Assembly: GCF_002727185.1 (NCBI RefSeq)
Contig: NZ_NIZW01000003.1
Coordinates: 124,001-188,000 of the forward strand
DNA length: 64,000 nt
Source of the DNA: Rhodopirellula bahusiensis
Lineage (GTDB): Bacteria > Planctomycetota > Planctomycetia > Pirellulales > Pirellulaceae
Reading direction: 5' to 3'
Below the pieces are notes generated by a model that was not told the DNA's origin, searched no databases, and saw only the letters and a list, made by a program, of their open reading frames with translations. A program made the position numbers and the translations under genes. Position 1 is the stretch's first letter. Each line of letters starts with the position of its first letter. Below are positions 9,174-17,331 of the stretch, piece by piece.

Positions 9174-10879
9174 GGTGAGGCTTCTTTGGCGGGGGCAGGA
9201 GGAACGGTGAGCCAGAACTCCGTCAGTGGGATGGATGGCCGCAGGTTGTAGGTGGCCTCAGTGGTTTCTTCCGTCGGCTCGTCATTCGCGTCCAAAATGG
9301 TTCCCACGATTCGAAAGCGACCGTGACCGATCGCATTGTCCGCAGCGGTCAGTTTCAGTTTGACCGTCTTGGCGGTGTCGCCTTTGGGTTCGGAAACCAC
9401 GGCGTCCGACTGGATCCCATCGGGCAATTCCGTCGCGGCGATTTTGACTTTTGAGTTGAAACCCGACTTGCGATTGACGGACACGCTGAGTTCGAGCGGT
9501 TTGGACTGAGTGACGACGAAGTGATCTTCAGTCATCGAAAGTTGGCACTCCGGTTTCAATTCGCGAATCGACAATTGATAGAAGTGTCGCGGGCCAAACT
9601 CGCCCAGCATCTCGGAGACCGCGACGTCGATGGGACCGTCCTCGGTTGCGGTGAAGTCGACTCCCGCGTCATAGCCACCGGACGACATGTCGTCGTTGCT
9701 GGCCAGTGTTTTGCCTGACTTTGAGTCCGTGATCGTGAGCTTGGAATCGAGCAAGAATCCGTTGGTCTTGGATCGGACTTCGGCGCGGTACTTGGTTCCT
9801 TTGCTGGCCTTGAAATTGTAGTGATGCGTTTCATCTGCTTTCAGGAAGTGACCGAACAGCAAAGCGGGCAGCGTTCCATCGAACTTGCCACCGGGTAAGA
9901 CTCGATGAACCGATTCATCAACGGGTGGAACCCAAGACCACCCCAAGGCATCGGGGATCATCGCGACGGGAGGCGACAGGCTTTCGGTGGTGTTTGAGAC
10001 CGTCCGGGTGGCGTCGTCGAGGTTGTAACCAAACGCAATGGCCTTCTCTTTGTCGGCAGCAACATGATCCACAAACGGGCCGGTGGTCACGTCCAACGTG
10101 TAAATGAATGAGGCTGATCCCGCGTAGCCGATCGTGCTGTTGGGCGTTTCGGGGAACGCGAAAATTCGGATCAGGAGTTCTTGATCTGAGTCAGCGGTGA
10201 AAACGATTTGTGGGTCCAATCCACGGACGTCGTCGGAATGGAAGAGCACGTTGCCACGAAGATCGGTCAACTGCAGCACCGCGTCCATGGGTGACTTCAA
10301 GACTTGGTTGGCCGTCGCCGAAACGACCAATGTCTGGCCCGCTTTCAATGACACGCGGTAGGCATCGCTGTCACCGCCCTTGGCCAAACGGCCGGCGACG
10401 ACGATGGGAAGCTCAATTGGGTTGGCTTCCGATCGTTTGTCATTGGGTTCCGTCTCAGAGAACACGTCGACGGAGGAGAGGATCAGGGGAACCAACGCGG
10501 TCATGGACTGATCGTCGTGGAATCGGATCCACGCGACGCCCGGTGCCGCATCGTCAGCGACTTTGACGGTCAACTTGCCGGAGTCTTTGCCAGCCGAGAT
10601 GGAAACCTGATCGACATCGCAATCGATGTTGGGCGGCCAATTGGGAAATTTGCCTTCCGCGGCGACCGCTGTTTCGGCACCAACGGCAACGGCCGGTGGG
10701 AACACTCGATCCAGCTTGATTTGTGCGTGAGCCAAGTGCGGGGTGAAGCAGCATAAAATCAATGCCCACATCAGGCGAAGCTGAAGTGTGGAAGCGATCA
10801 CGAAGCAACTCGCACGGCGTGAACGAAGGATGGTTTCGTAGACGCACCTGTGGTTGATTGAATTCAATGAGTGACGCAC
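9170..10879 (-). CDS. Secreted protein with bacterial pre-peptidase C-terminal domain(s)
   Basis: Exported protein of 569 aa if translation starts at the GTG at 10879, which overlaps the TAG stop of the DUF1501 gene by one base (TAGTG). A start at the internal ATG at 10771 would leave a cleaner signal peptide (MWALILCCFTPHLAHA). Two regions look like pre-peptidase C-terminal (PPC) beta-sandwiches: one near ETEPNDKRSEANPIELP with GRLAKGGDSDAYRVSLKAGQ, the other near KADETHHYNFKASKGTKY with the AEVRSKTNGFLLDSKLTITD segment. The terminal part resembles Ig-like repeats. Such proteins accompany PSD1/DUF1501 pairs in planctomycetes. No catalytic motif is visible, so it is more likely a structural or binding partner than an enzyme. 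Confidence 0.8.
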   Translation of the reverse strand: MRHSLNSINHRCVYETILRSRRASCFVIASTLQLRLMWALILCCFTPHLAHAQIKLDRVFPPAVAVGAETAVAAEGKFPNWPPNIDCDVDQVSISAGKDSGKLTVKVADDAAPGVAWIRFHDDQSMTALVPLILSSVDVFSETEPNDKRSEANPIELPIVVAGRLAKGGDSDAYRVSLKAGQTLVVSATANQVLKSPMDAVLQLTDLRGNVLFHSDDVRGLDPQIVFTADSDQELLIRIFAFPETPNSTIGYAGSASFIYTLDVTTGPFVDHVAADKEKAIAFGYNLDDATRTVSNTTESLSPPVAMIPDALGWSWVPPVDESVHRVLPGGKFDGTLPALLFGHFLKADETHHYNFKASKGTKYRAEVRSKTNGFLLDSKLTITDSKSGKTLASNDDMSSGGYDAGVDFTATEDGPIDVAVSEMLGEFGPRHFYQLSIRELKPECQLSMTEDHFVVTQSKPLELSVSVNRKSGFNSKVKIAATELPDGIQSDAVVSEPKGDTAKTVKLKLTAADNAIGHGRFRIVGTILDANDEPTEETTEATYNLRPSIPLTEFWLTVPPAPAKEASP

Positions 10880-12219
10880 TAGCTCATCAACTCGGTGATT
10901 GGAGTCGCGTCGCTGACCAAGTGTGTGGGGCGTCCTTCGCCGGTGTACATCATTTGGCCCGGATCGATGCCGAGTTTCTCGTAGATGGTCGACACGAAAT
11001 TTTCTGGTGACAGGACTCGTTCGACCGCGGCGTAACCTTGTCGGTCGGTCGCCCCGATGACTTGTCCGCCCGGCGTCTGACCTCCCGCGAACACGACGCT
11101 CATGGCGTTGGACCAGTGGTCGCGTCCGCCGCGTTCGTTGATCTTGGGCGTCCGTCCGAACTCACCCAAGACAACGACCAAGGTGCGTTCCAGCATGCCT
11201 TGTTTTTTGAGGTCAGAAATCAAAGCCGCGACCGTTGCTTCAAACGGTGGCAGTTTCTTATCCAGTGCATTGAAGATGTCGACGTGATGGTCCCAGCCAC
11301 CGCTGTAGAGCGTCACGAAGGGAACGCCGGCGCCGACCAATCGACGGGCGAGCAAGGCTTGCTGGCCAAACGGGTTTCGTCCGTAGGCATCGCGGACTTC
11401 GTCGGATTCTTGGTGAATGTCGAACGCGGCTTGGGCTTCTTTGCTGCTGATGATTTGCAGGCTTTGCTGATAGAACTCGTCGACCGCCAAGGTTGGATCG
11501 GCGACGCTGGCGTCATTGAAACGCATCATCGTGTCGATGCGTTGGCGGATTTGTTGCCGGGAACTGAATCGGCCGTCGGTCAGTCCCGTGGGGATCGTGA
11601 CATCGCGAACACGGAAGCCGGAATTGTTCGGATTGTCAGGAACGACGAACGGTGCGTACTTGCTGCCGAGGAAATTCGGTCCGCCCGAACGCGACATGCG
11701 AGGAAGAGAAAAGTAGGCGGGAATCCCGTGAGGAGCACCGATCTCTTTGGAGACCACACTGCCGAGGCTGGGGTGAAAACTGACAAACGCACCACAACCA
11801 ACCGGAATGCGAGGCGGGGCTCCGGTCATCATGTAGTGATTGCCGGCGCCGTGGTTGCCCTGGTCGTGCCGAATCGAACGCACGATTGCGAGGTCATCGC
11901 TGATCGCCGCCATTTTCTGCATCGGTTCAGCGAACTGGATGCCGGGGGTTTGAGTCGCGATGGGCTGGTAGGTGCCGCGGATTTCGACGGGGGCGTCTGG
12001 TTTGGGATCAAACGTTTCGTAGTGACTGGGACCACCGTCCATCCAAACCAAGATGCAGGCATCCGCCTGAGCGTTGCGACGGCGGGAACCGGAGTTCTCT
12101 GACGCGCGAGCTTGCGCACTCAAGGCTCCCGACAGGCCTCCGCCGATCAGTCCGCCAAGGCCTAATTTGAGACCGTCGCGGCGCGTCAGTCCTTCACAGT
12201 TTGTCCAAGTGTTCGACAT
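10879..12219 (-). CDS. DUF1501 protein, Tat-exported sulfatase-fold relative
   Basis: 446 aa, DUF1501 family, a planctomycete-rich group in the alkaline phosphatase/sulfatase superfamily with no established reaction. The N-terminus has a twin-arginine signal, LTRRDGLKLGLGGLIGGGL, consistent with export in a folded state. Family features visible include CILVWMDGGPSHYETFDPKP, RSIRHDQGNHGAGNHYMMTG, TLYSGGWDHH and VVVLGEFGRTPKINERGGRDHW. It starts 6 bases after the PSD1 gene stop and its own stop overlaps the next gene by one base, so these genes form an operon. The pairing DUF1549/DUF1553 with DUF1501 is the canonical planctomycete arrangement, suggesting that the two products act together outside the cytoplasm. 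Confidence 0.9.
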   Translation of the reverse strand: MSNTWTNCEGLTRRDGLKLGLGGLIGGGLSGALSAQARASENSGSRRRNAQADACILVWMDGGPSHYETFDPKPDAPVEIRGTYQPIATQTPGIQFAEPMQKMAAISDDLAIVRSIRHDQGNHGAGNHYMMTGAPPRIPVGCGAFVSFHPSLGSVVSKEIGAPHGIPAYFSLPRMSRSGGPNFLGSKYAPFVVPDNPNNSGFRVRDVTIPTGLTDGRFSSRQQIRQRIDTMMRFNDASVADPTLAVDEFYQQSLQIISSKEAQAAFDIHQESDEVRDAYGRNPFGQQALLARRLVGAGVPFVTLYSGGWDHHVDIFNALDKKLPPFEATVAALISDLKKQGMLERTLVVVLGEFGRTPKINERGGRDHWSNAMSVVFAGGQTPGGQVIGATDRQGYAAVERVLSPENFVSTIYEKLGIDPGQMMYTGEGRPTHLVSDATPITELMS

Positions 12220-12225
12220 GATTTA

Positions 12226-14586
12226 TCAGTTTTGAATAATAAACTCAGGCGAATTCATCATCGCCCACATCAAGTCCTCAATCACACGCCGACGACCTTC
12301 ATCGGTGGTTTCCTTTTGTTCTTCATCGCCACTTTGATTCGCAGTGGCGCTCTCGCTGGTGGTGTTTTCGCTGGAGTCGCGAATCAATGTCTCGGCATAG
12401 CTTCGTTCTTCGTCGTTTGGCATTCGCGAAAAAATAGCCAAGTACAGATCGGTCACGATCTCTGCCGGAGTCAGGTCGCTGTTGGCCAGCCGCGCCGCAC
12501 GACCGGTATCGCTTCGGACACGTGCGTCGAGTTCTCGCGAATTCATCAGGTGCAACGTCTGAGTGACGGATGAATCGGGAATGCGTTCGCACGGTGGATC
12601 CTTGTTCTCATCCGGTCTGCCAAACGTATCCAAGAACGTCGAATCGATCCGGTGCGTCCAAACTTGGTTGGCTCGCGATTCGGGTGCCAAGCCGGAAAAG
12701 GATCCCGACGTTTCGGTCACGTCCGCGACCGCTTGAGCGAGCACCTCGGCCCGCAATCGATGACGGTAGTGACGCGAGTAGTTCAGTCGGTCGGCCGCGT
12801 TGGTTTCGTTGGGAACGGAACTGAGCGAGTAAACGTTGGACAAGACGATGGTTTTGATCAGGTTCTTTTGATCGAAACCGGATTGTTGAAAGTGTTCGGC
12901 CAAGGCATCGAGTAGCGCTGGGTTGCTGGGTGGGTTCGTGCTGCGAAGATCGTCGACTGGATCGACGATGCCTCGACCCATCAACTGTGCCCACACGCGA
13001 TTGACGTGAACCTGAGCGAAGTATTCGTTGTCCGGGGACGTCATCCATTCCGCTAGAGCCTCACGCGGATCCGATCCCTCTGCCACCTCGGCGGTGCCAA
13101 ACAGAGGCGAGGGAGGCAGCACTTCGTCGGTCACGGGATGCTTGACGCTTCCTTTGGTGGAAACGTAAACGATCTCTTCGCCACCTGAGATCGGCGGCGA
13201 CAATCCTTTGCCTTTGCGGCCGACTCTGCCGAAGTAGGCGGCAAAGGAATAGAAGTCGTGTTGGCTCCATTTTTCAAATGGATGATGGTGGCACTTGGCA
13301 CATTCCAAGCGAACGCCGAGAAACAGTTGGCTGACCAGCGTGGCGACTTCATCGGGGCTGCGTCGATCTCGGAACAGTGTCACGGCGCCGTTGTGCCACG
13401 TGCTGCCTTTGGCCGTGATCAGCCGTCGTGCAAATTCGTCGTAGGGAACGTTTTCTCGAAACTGCTGACGGATCCAATTGTCATAGTTCAGGACCGCTTT
13501 GATCCCGACGCGATAAGGATTGGGACGCAACAAGTCCGCCCATTGGTTGGCCCAGTGATCGATGTATTCCGGTTGATCGAGAAGTTGCTCGACGAGCCTT
13601 TCGCGTTTGTCGGGATCTTGAGACTCAAGAAATTCGCGAGCCTCGTCCGCCGTCGGTGCTCGTCCGATCACATCGGTGTACACACGGCGCAAGAACGTAG
13701 ATTCGCTGGCCGGATCTGAAACTTGAATTTGAAGTTGGTTCAGTTTGTTGTGGACCAAATCATCGATGAAGTTGGCACGCGGTTGTTGGTCGTAGAATCC
13801 TTCGGGCAACTCCGTTGTTCGTGGGATGCTGACGTTGGCCACACAAATGTGATTCATATAGCGAGCCATCACGGCGGTCTCGCCAGGAATCGGTCCGGCA
13901 ACGATCTTTCCTGTCTTGTCGACCGATGTGATTGCGGTGTCGTTGGAAAGGTAGCCGGTCATCGAGGTGACATCTCGCTCGCTGCCGTCGCTGAAGCGAG
14001 CCAAGACAGAAAGCTGAGCCGTTTCGGATGGCTTGAGCAGGAAGTCGGTCTTGGCAATTTCAACCGAGGTCAACGTGGGTTCGTCTGCCAATCGACGTGG
14101 TGCTCCTTGGCGAATCCAGGCGGTCAGTGTCTGGTAGGCCGGCGAGCCGACTTCGATCTTTCGCCCGCCACCATGAGGCAATTCTGCCGTCGCTTTCCGA
14201 ACCAACAGGCTGGATTCCGGTGCCCGGATGGTGAGCCGTCGCCCGCGGGCCTGTCGAACAATCGCGTCGTAATCGAAGTTGGAATCAAACCCCAGCAGCG
14301 AAAGTTGGAATCCGTTCTGTCCGCGTTGTTTGCCGTGGCAGGCACCCGCATTGCAGCCTTGAGCGGCCAAGATCGGTTGCACGTCCAGTTCAAAACTGAC
14401 GGGCGATTGAGCTTGCTTGGGCGATTCCGAATGGTTCGGTTGGTTCGCACTGGACGCTGAAGCAGGCTGGGTCGGATCCGCGAACACTTTGCCGGGGCCG
14501 GCAGTGCTTTGATGGATGATCCCCAACAACGTCGCGGCGATGGCGACGTGAATGGGCGACAACCTTGGGGAAAGGCGATCTGACAT
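12226..14586 (-). CDS. PSD1 protein: cytochrome c-like, Ig-like, DUF1549 and DUF1553 domains
   Basis: First gene of the four-gene planctomycete cassette, 786 aa from the ATG at 14586 (MSDRLSPRLSPIHVA..., a plausible signal peptide). The frame stays open upstream to 14640, with an ATG at 14634, but the added residues are Pro-rich and do not look like a signal. A PSCyt1-like region has CNAGACHGK near residue 75. An Ig-like (Big_2) stretch follows (PSETAQLSVLARFSDGSE). DUF1549 begins near FIDDLVHNKLNQLQI and includes a CxxCH motif in LECAKCHHHPFEKW. DUF1553 includes REALAEWMTSPDNEYFAQ and VNRVWAQLMGRGIVDPVDDL. Function is unknown; the two Cys/His motifs suggest heme binding (inference). Confidence 0.88.
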   Translation of the reverse strand: MSDRLSPRLSPIHVAIAATLLGIIHQSTAGPGKVFADPTQPASASSANQPNHSESPKQAQSPVSFELDVQPILAAQGCNAGACHGKQRGQNGFQLSLLGFDSNFDYDAIVRQARGRRLTIRAPESSLLVRKATAELPHGGGRKIEVGSPAYQTLTAWIRQGAPRRLADEPTLTSVEIAKTDFLLKPSETAQLSVLARFSDGSERDVTSMTGYLSNDTAITSVDKTGKIVAGPIPGETAVMARYMNHICVANVSIPRTTELPEGFYDQQPRANFIDDLVHNKLNQLQIQVSDPASESTFLRRVYTDVIGRAPTADEAREFLESQDPDKRERLVEQLLDQPEYIDHWANQWADLLRPNPYRVGIKAVLNYDNWIRQQFRENVPYDEFARRLITAKGSTWHNGAVTLFRDRRSPDEVATLVSQLFLGVRLECAKCHHHPFEKWSQHDFYSFAAYFGRVGRKGKGLSPPISGGEEIVYVSTKGSVKHPVTDEVLPPSPLFGTAEVAEGSDPREALAEWMTSPDNEYFAQVHVNRVWAQLMGRGIVDPVDDLRSTNPPSNPALLDALAEHFQQSGFDQKNLIKTIVLSNVYSLSSVPNETNAADRLNYSRHYRHRLRAEVLAQAVADVTETSGSFSGLAPESRANQVWTHRIDSTFLDTFGRPDENKDPPCERIPDSSVTQTLHLMNSRELDARVRSDTGRAARLANSDLTPAEIVTDLYLAIFSRMPNDEERSYAETLIRDSSENTTSESATANQSGDEEQKETTDEGRRRVIEDLMWAMMNSPEFIIQN

Positions 14587-14690
14587 GGCGGGCGGGCGGG
14601 ACGTGGGTGGGGTCTGAGGAGGGACCCTCAGCATAGCCAATTGCGGAACTCCGTTGGGAACTAATCTTTGCCCGGTGCCAGATCGCCTTC

Positions 14691-15470
14691 CTACTGCCCG
14701 CCGCTACCGTTCAATCGAAGTCGCACCAGCAGATCGTTCAGAGCTGGGCGGGCGGACGGAATTTCCGGTAGTTCTGACTGCTCGTGGGCCTCCTCGAGTT
14801 GGCTGACCAATCGCTCAAATTCATGCGTGTGGAATTCGAGATCAGCGGCATCGAGCGTCCCTTTTTCCGGCCCCGTTTGCTTGCGATCAATCAGCTCGTC
14901 GATGTACGAGAGTCTCGCGTTTTCGTTGAGAGTCACGAGGTTCGATTCGACCTCGCCGGATCTCATCAAGTGAATTCCAGTCAGCAGCACGCGGTAGACA
15001 TACAGCAACGGTTTGACTCGTGGCGGTGTCTCCTTTGCGAACAGTTTCCACTGAGTCGCAGCGAACCCGAGGTAGTGGTGGGCGTGATGCCGAGTGATGC
15101 AGCCTTGAGCGATCGACTTCAACTCCTCATGTTCCGGCGTGGAGTGAACGATCAGTGGCGAGAAGATTTGTTCGAGCACGTAACCATTTCGCTTGAGCAT
15201 CAGCCCAAAGAACTTACCCACATCGTGAGTGACCAAGTCAATCTCAAGGCCGTCGTAAACACCTTCCTTTTCGATCGTCTGTTCGCCATCCTCCAGACCG
15301 ACGACCGTCTTCAGCGGCAGCAGGTGCACGCCGCGAAGATCGAAGTCGGAATCTGGGGACGGGAAACCGTACAGGTGGGCTCCGCTGATGGTGGCGAACA
15401 ACAGCGGATACGGTGCAGCACGGATGTGCGGCATCATCTTGTCGTAGTCGATTGTTCGGGCGTCAGTCAT
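14691..15470 (-). CDS. RlaP-like nucleotidyltransferase (PF10127 family), short paralogue
   Basis: Predicted cytoplasmic DNA-polymerase-beta-fold nucleotidyltransferase, 259 aa. The active-site signature is SGAHLYGFPSPDSDFDLRG: Gly30, then Ser41-Asp42-x-Asp44 as metal ligands, which is the pattern of PF10127 (RlaP/YcgL-like). The remainder is mostly helical, with HYLGFAATQWKLF and LLYVYRVLLTGIHLMRSGE, the latter resembling a segment of the adjacent paralogue (RLLLSGTHVLRSGE). It overlaps the upstream paralogue by 4 bases (ATGA), so the two are translated together and probably act as a pair. In other bacteria this family is linked to RNA repair by comparative genomics; no RNA ligase is encoded here. 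The substrate is unknown. Confidence 0.8.
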   Translation of the reverse strand: MTDARTIDYDKMMPHIRAAPYPLLFATISGAHLYGFPSPDSDFDLRGVHLLPLKTVVGLEDGEQTIEKEGVYDGLEIDLVTHDVGKFFGLMLKRNGYVLEQIFSPLIVHSTPEHEELKSIAQGCITRHHAHHYLGFAATQWKLFAKETPPRVKPLLYVYRVLLTGIHLMRSGEVESNLVTLNENARLSYIDELIDRKQTGPEKGTLDAADLEFHTHEFERLVSQLEEAHEQSELPEIPSARPALNDLLVRLRLNGSGGQ

Positions 15471-16411
15471 GGAAGATTCTCTTGGATGGCTTTGCGGCGA
15501 GCATCGACCAAGAACGCGTTGACTCGTTCGTAGTCAGGACGATCGGGCAGTGGGGTGGTTCGGAAGGCGGTTTCAAAATCTCGCTGAAGTTCTTGTCGCC
15601 ATTCATCTGCCTCATCGAACAGCGTCTCGCCACGCTTGATGGTCAGCAGACGGTCTCGGTGTTGGCCGGCATCGACCACCATCTCGCCGCTTCGCAGGAC
15701 ATGTGTTCCCGACAACAACAACCGGATCAGGTGCATGACGTGTTTCCACTTCACGCGGCCTTGGTTACGGATGTCTGTTTGCATCTTCTTGAATTGCGAG
15801 GCGACGTAGCCTGAGAACGTTTGGAAAACGAGCTTGGATAGAAAGGCGTCGCGCATCGCCAGCAAGTCTTTGCCAAGCGGTGTGACCGATTCGACGATTG
15901 GCGAATAGAGACATTCGAGAACGTTCGGGTTCGCTTTGAGTGCCAGCACAATGAACTTTTGCAGTTCCCAGTAGACCTCTTGCGTTTGATCGTTCTCAAG
16001 TTGTTCGGGAACGCCATAGAGTGACCAATGGAGCTCCGCCGGCGGAAGGTAAATGCCGCGGCGATCCGTGTCGGAATCTTCGTCTTCCAGACCATAGGCT
16101 CGCGAGCCGATCACGCAGCGATAGATCACTCGGTCGTACAGGCCCGAACTCATCAGCGGTGCATTCGCATCACGGATGGTTTGGTTTTTGAACTCCGACA
16201 ATTGCACCAGTTGGTCGTGATGAATGGCCGCTTCAAACCCGTCGCTGAATTTGACGCGATAGGCGTGTGTGCGATCCACCGGTGACCGCACGACCACGCC
16301 GACCGCTCCCGCCGGATGCGCGATTCGATCGTTCGTCGTCATGACGTCTTTCTGCACGACGACCTGGGTGCCAGGCGAATGGATCAAGGAAAGGTTGGGT
16401 GAATGGGCCAT
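15467..16411 (-). CDS. RlaP-like nucleotidyltransferase (PF10127 family) with N-terminal SH3-like segment
   Basis: 314 aa from the ATG at 16411; the frame extends to 16627 but that extension covers a repeat-rich intergenic region and shows no conserved features. Residues about 12-72 (PGTQVVVQKDV, AGAVGVVVRSP, AYRVKFSDGFEA) look like a small SH3/KOW-type beta barrel absent from the downstream paralogue. The nucleotidyltransferase signature is IGSRAYGLEDEDSDTDRRG: Gly102-Ser103 and Ser113-Asp114-x-Asp116. The C-terminal helical part matches its neighbour in outline (HVMHLIRLLLSGTHVLRSGE). Stop and next start overlap by 4 bases. A role in RNA end modification or repair is inferred from family associations only. 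Confidence 0.8.
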   Translation of the reverse strand: MAHSPNLSLIHSPGTQVVVQKDVMTTNDRIAHPAGAVGVVVRSPVDRTHAYRVKFSDGFEAAIHHDQLVQLSEFKNQTIRDANAPLMSSGLYDRVIYRCVIGSRAYGLEDEDSDTDRRGIYLPPAELHWSLYGVPEQLENDQTQEVYWELQKFIVLALKANPNVLECLYSPIVESVTPLGKDLLAMRDAFLSKLVFQTFSGYVASQFKKMQTDIRNQGRVKWKHVMHLIRLLLSGTHVLRSGEMVVDAGQHRDRLLTIKRGETLFDEADEWRQELQRDFETAFRTTPLPDRPDYERVNAFLVDARRKAIQENLP

Positions 16412-16562
16412 TGGATTCGACTGGCACGATGAAATGGGGTGGTCTTGATTGTAGAGAGTGGATTGTTTGGAAGGTCCCAAGGTTCGGTGGATGTTCCCTT
16501 TGATATGGGAGACGCTCCCTATGCCTGCCCCCTCCCTCGCGTACGCCTGGACGGCGTCGCTT

Positions 16563-16598
16563 GACCTCCCCCAAAACTTCGTTTCGGGAGAGGTTCTC
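16563..16598. repeat. REP-like imperfect hairpin
   Basis: GACCTCCCCCAAAAC pairs imperfectly with GTTTCGGGAGAGGTTC around a short TTC loop. The GC-rich CTCCC/GGGAG composition recalls the longer repeats at 41291 and 60961, but it is not the same sequence. Confidence 0.4.
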
Positions 16599-16727
16599 AA
16601 ATGCAGAAACCCGCCAAAACGCAGCACCAGAAAACGGCACGGCCCAATACGAGAGAAAAATCTTGCCGAAGGAGGGAGGATTTCGTGGGCTAGGGCGTGG
16701 CTGACGGACGGTTTGAAAGAAAGGGGA

Positions 16728-16755
16728 TTGTCTGAGAGGCGCTTTGTTGTACAGT
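16728..16755 (+). promoter_or_regulatory. Candidate promoter of marR
   Basis: TTGTCT at 16728-16733 and TACAGT at 16750-16755 are separated by 16 bases, a fair sigma-70-like arrangement about 100 bases upstream of the marR start. Weak evidence because planctomycete promoters are poorly defined. Confidence 0.3.
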
Positions 16756-16784
16756 GCAGGTAAGTAGCTGTGGAATGCAGGTAA
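16755..16784 (+). promoter_or_regulatory. Direct repeat TGCAGGTAA x2, candidate operator
   Basis: TGCAGGTAA occurs at 16755-16763 and again at 16776-16784, 21 bases apart, which is two helical turns, immediately downstream of the promoter-like element and upstream of marR. This fits a site for autoregulation by the MarR product, though MarR sites are more often inverted repeats. Confidence 0.3.
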
Positions 16785-16854
16785 TTGGCCGAGGCGGATC
16801 GACCGATTCTCAGATCGGAACGAAATGATTGATTGATTTTGCGGGAGGACGAAC

Positions 16855-17286
16855 ATGGGCCATGAGGAACGACCTGGGTTTCTGCTCAGTCGATTGGCGT
16901 ACCTGTTTCGAATTCGGATCACCGATGTTTTGAAAGAGGCGGGTTTGGATTTGTCGGTCGAAGAATCTTCGATTTTGATGGTGCTTCATGAAGCCGGCGA
17001 GCCGCTTCGTACGGGAGACTTTGCGAAACTGGTGATGCGTGACATCACCACCGTGACTCGGCAGGTGGATGGCTTGGTCAAAAAACAATTGGTCTCGCGA
17101 GAACGAGATCCCAATGACGGTCGAGCGGTTCTGATTTGCCCGACCGCCAAAGGGACGAAGCAAATGGAAAAATTGATGCCGCTGGCGGAATCTCTCCGGC
17201 AGCGATTGAAATCTGGAATCAGTGCCCAGCAATGGAGCACCACCATCCGGACGATGCAGCGGATGCAAGAGAACTTGATCGAATGA
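16855..17286 (+). CDS. MarR family transcriptional regulator
   Basis: 143-aa winged-helix regulator. Residues about 30-110 carry the MarR fold: VEESSILMVLHEAGEPLRTGDFAKLVMRD for the helix-turn-helix, then ITTVTRQVDGLVKKQLVSRERDPNDGRAVLI for the recognition helix and wing, with the conserved D-x-R-A. The start context at 16855 has a GGAGG-like sequence (GCGGGAGGACGAAC) at good spacing. It lies 45 bases upstream of the alkylsulfatase-like gene on the same strand, so it probably regulates that gene and itself in response to a small hydrophobic ligand (inference from family). Confidence 0.88.
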   Translation: MGHEERPGFLLSRLAYLFRIRITDVLKEAGLDLSVEESSILMVLHEAGEPLRTGDFAKLVMRDITTVTRQVDGLVKKQLVSRERDPNDGRAVLICPTAKGTKQMEKLMPLAESLRQRLKSGISAQQWSTTIRTMQRMQENLIE

Positions 17287-17331
17287 AGTTGCGAGTCGAT
17301 GAACCCATCACCCCCTTTAGAGAAAAGTCCG

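Larger units (their letters stand above)
16412..16854. other. Divergent intergenic region upstream of nucleotidyltransferase and marR genes
   Basis: About 440 bases without a credible gene; long minus-strand frames crossing it are extensions of the nucleotidyltransferase frame or shadows. It contains an imperfect hairpin at 16563-16598, a promoter-like element at 16728-16755 and two direct repeats, listed separately. Confidence 0.5.

Noticed and set aside
11038-12102. 354-codon plus-strand open frame inside the DUF1501 gene
   Set aside because: It is antisense to a well-supported gene with strong family motifs; its own translation has no recognisable domain or start signal.
16412-16627. N-terminal extension of the longer nucleotidyltransferase to 16627
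   Set aside because: Not conserved in character, crosses a REP-like hairpin, and the ATG at 16411 directly precedes the SH3-like segment.
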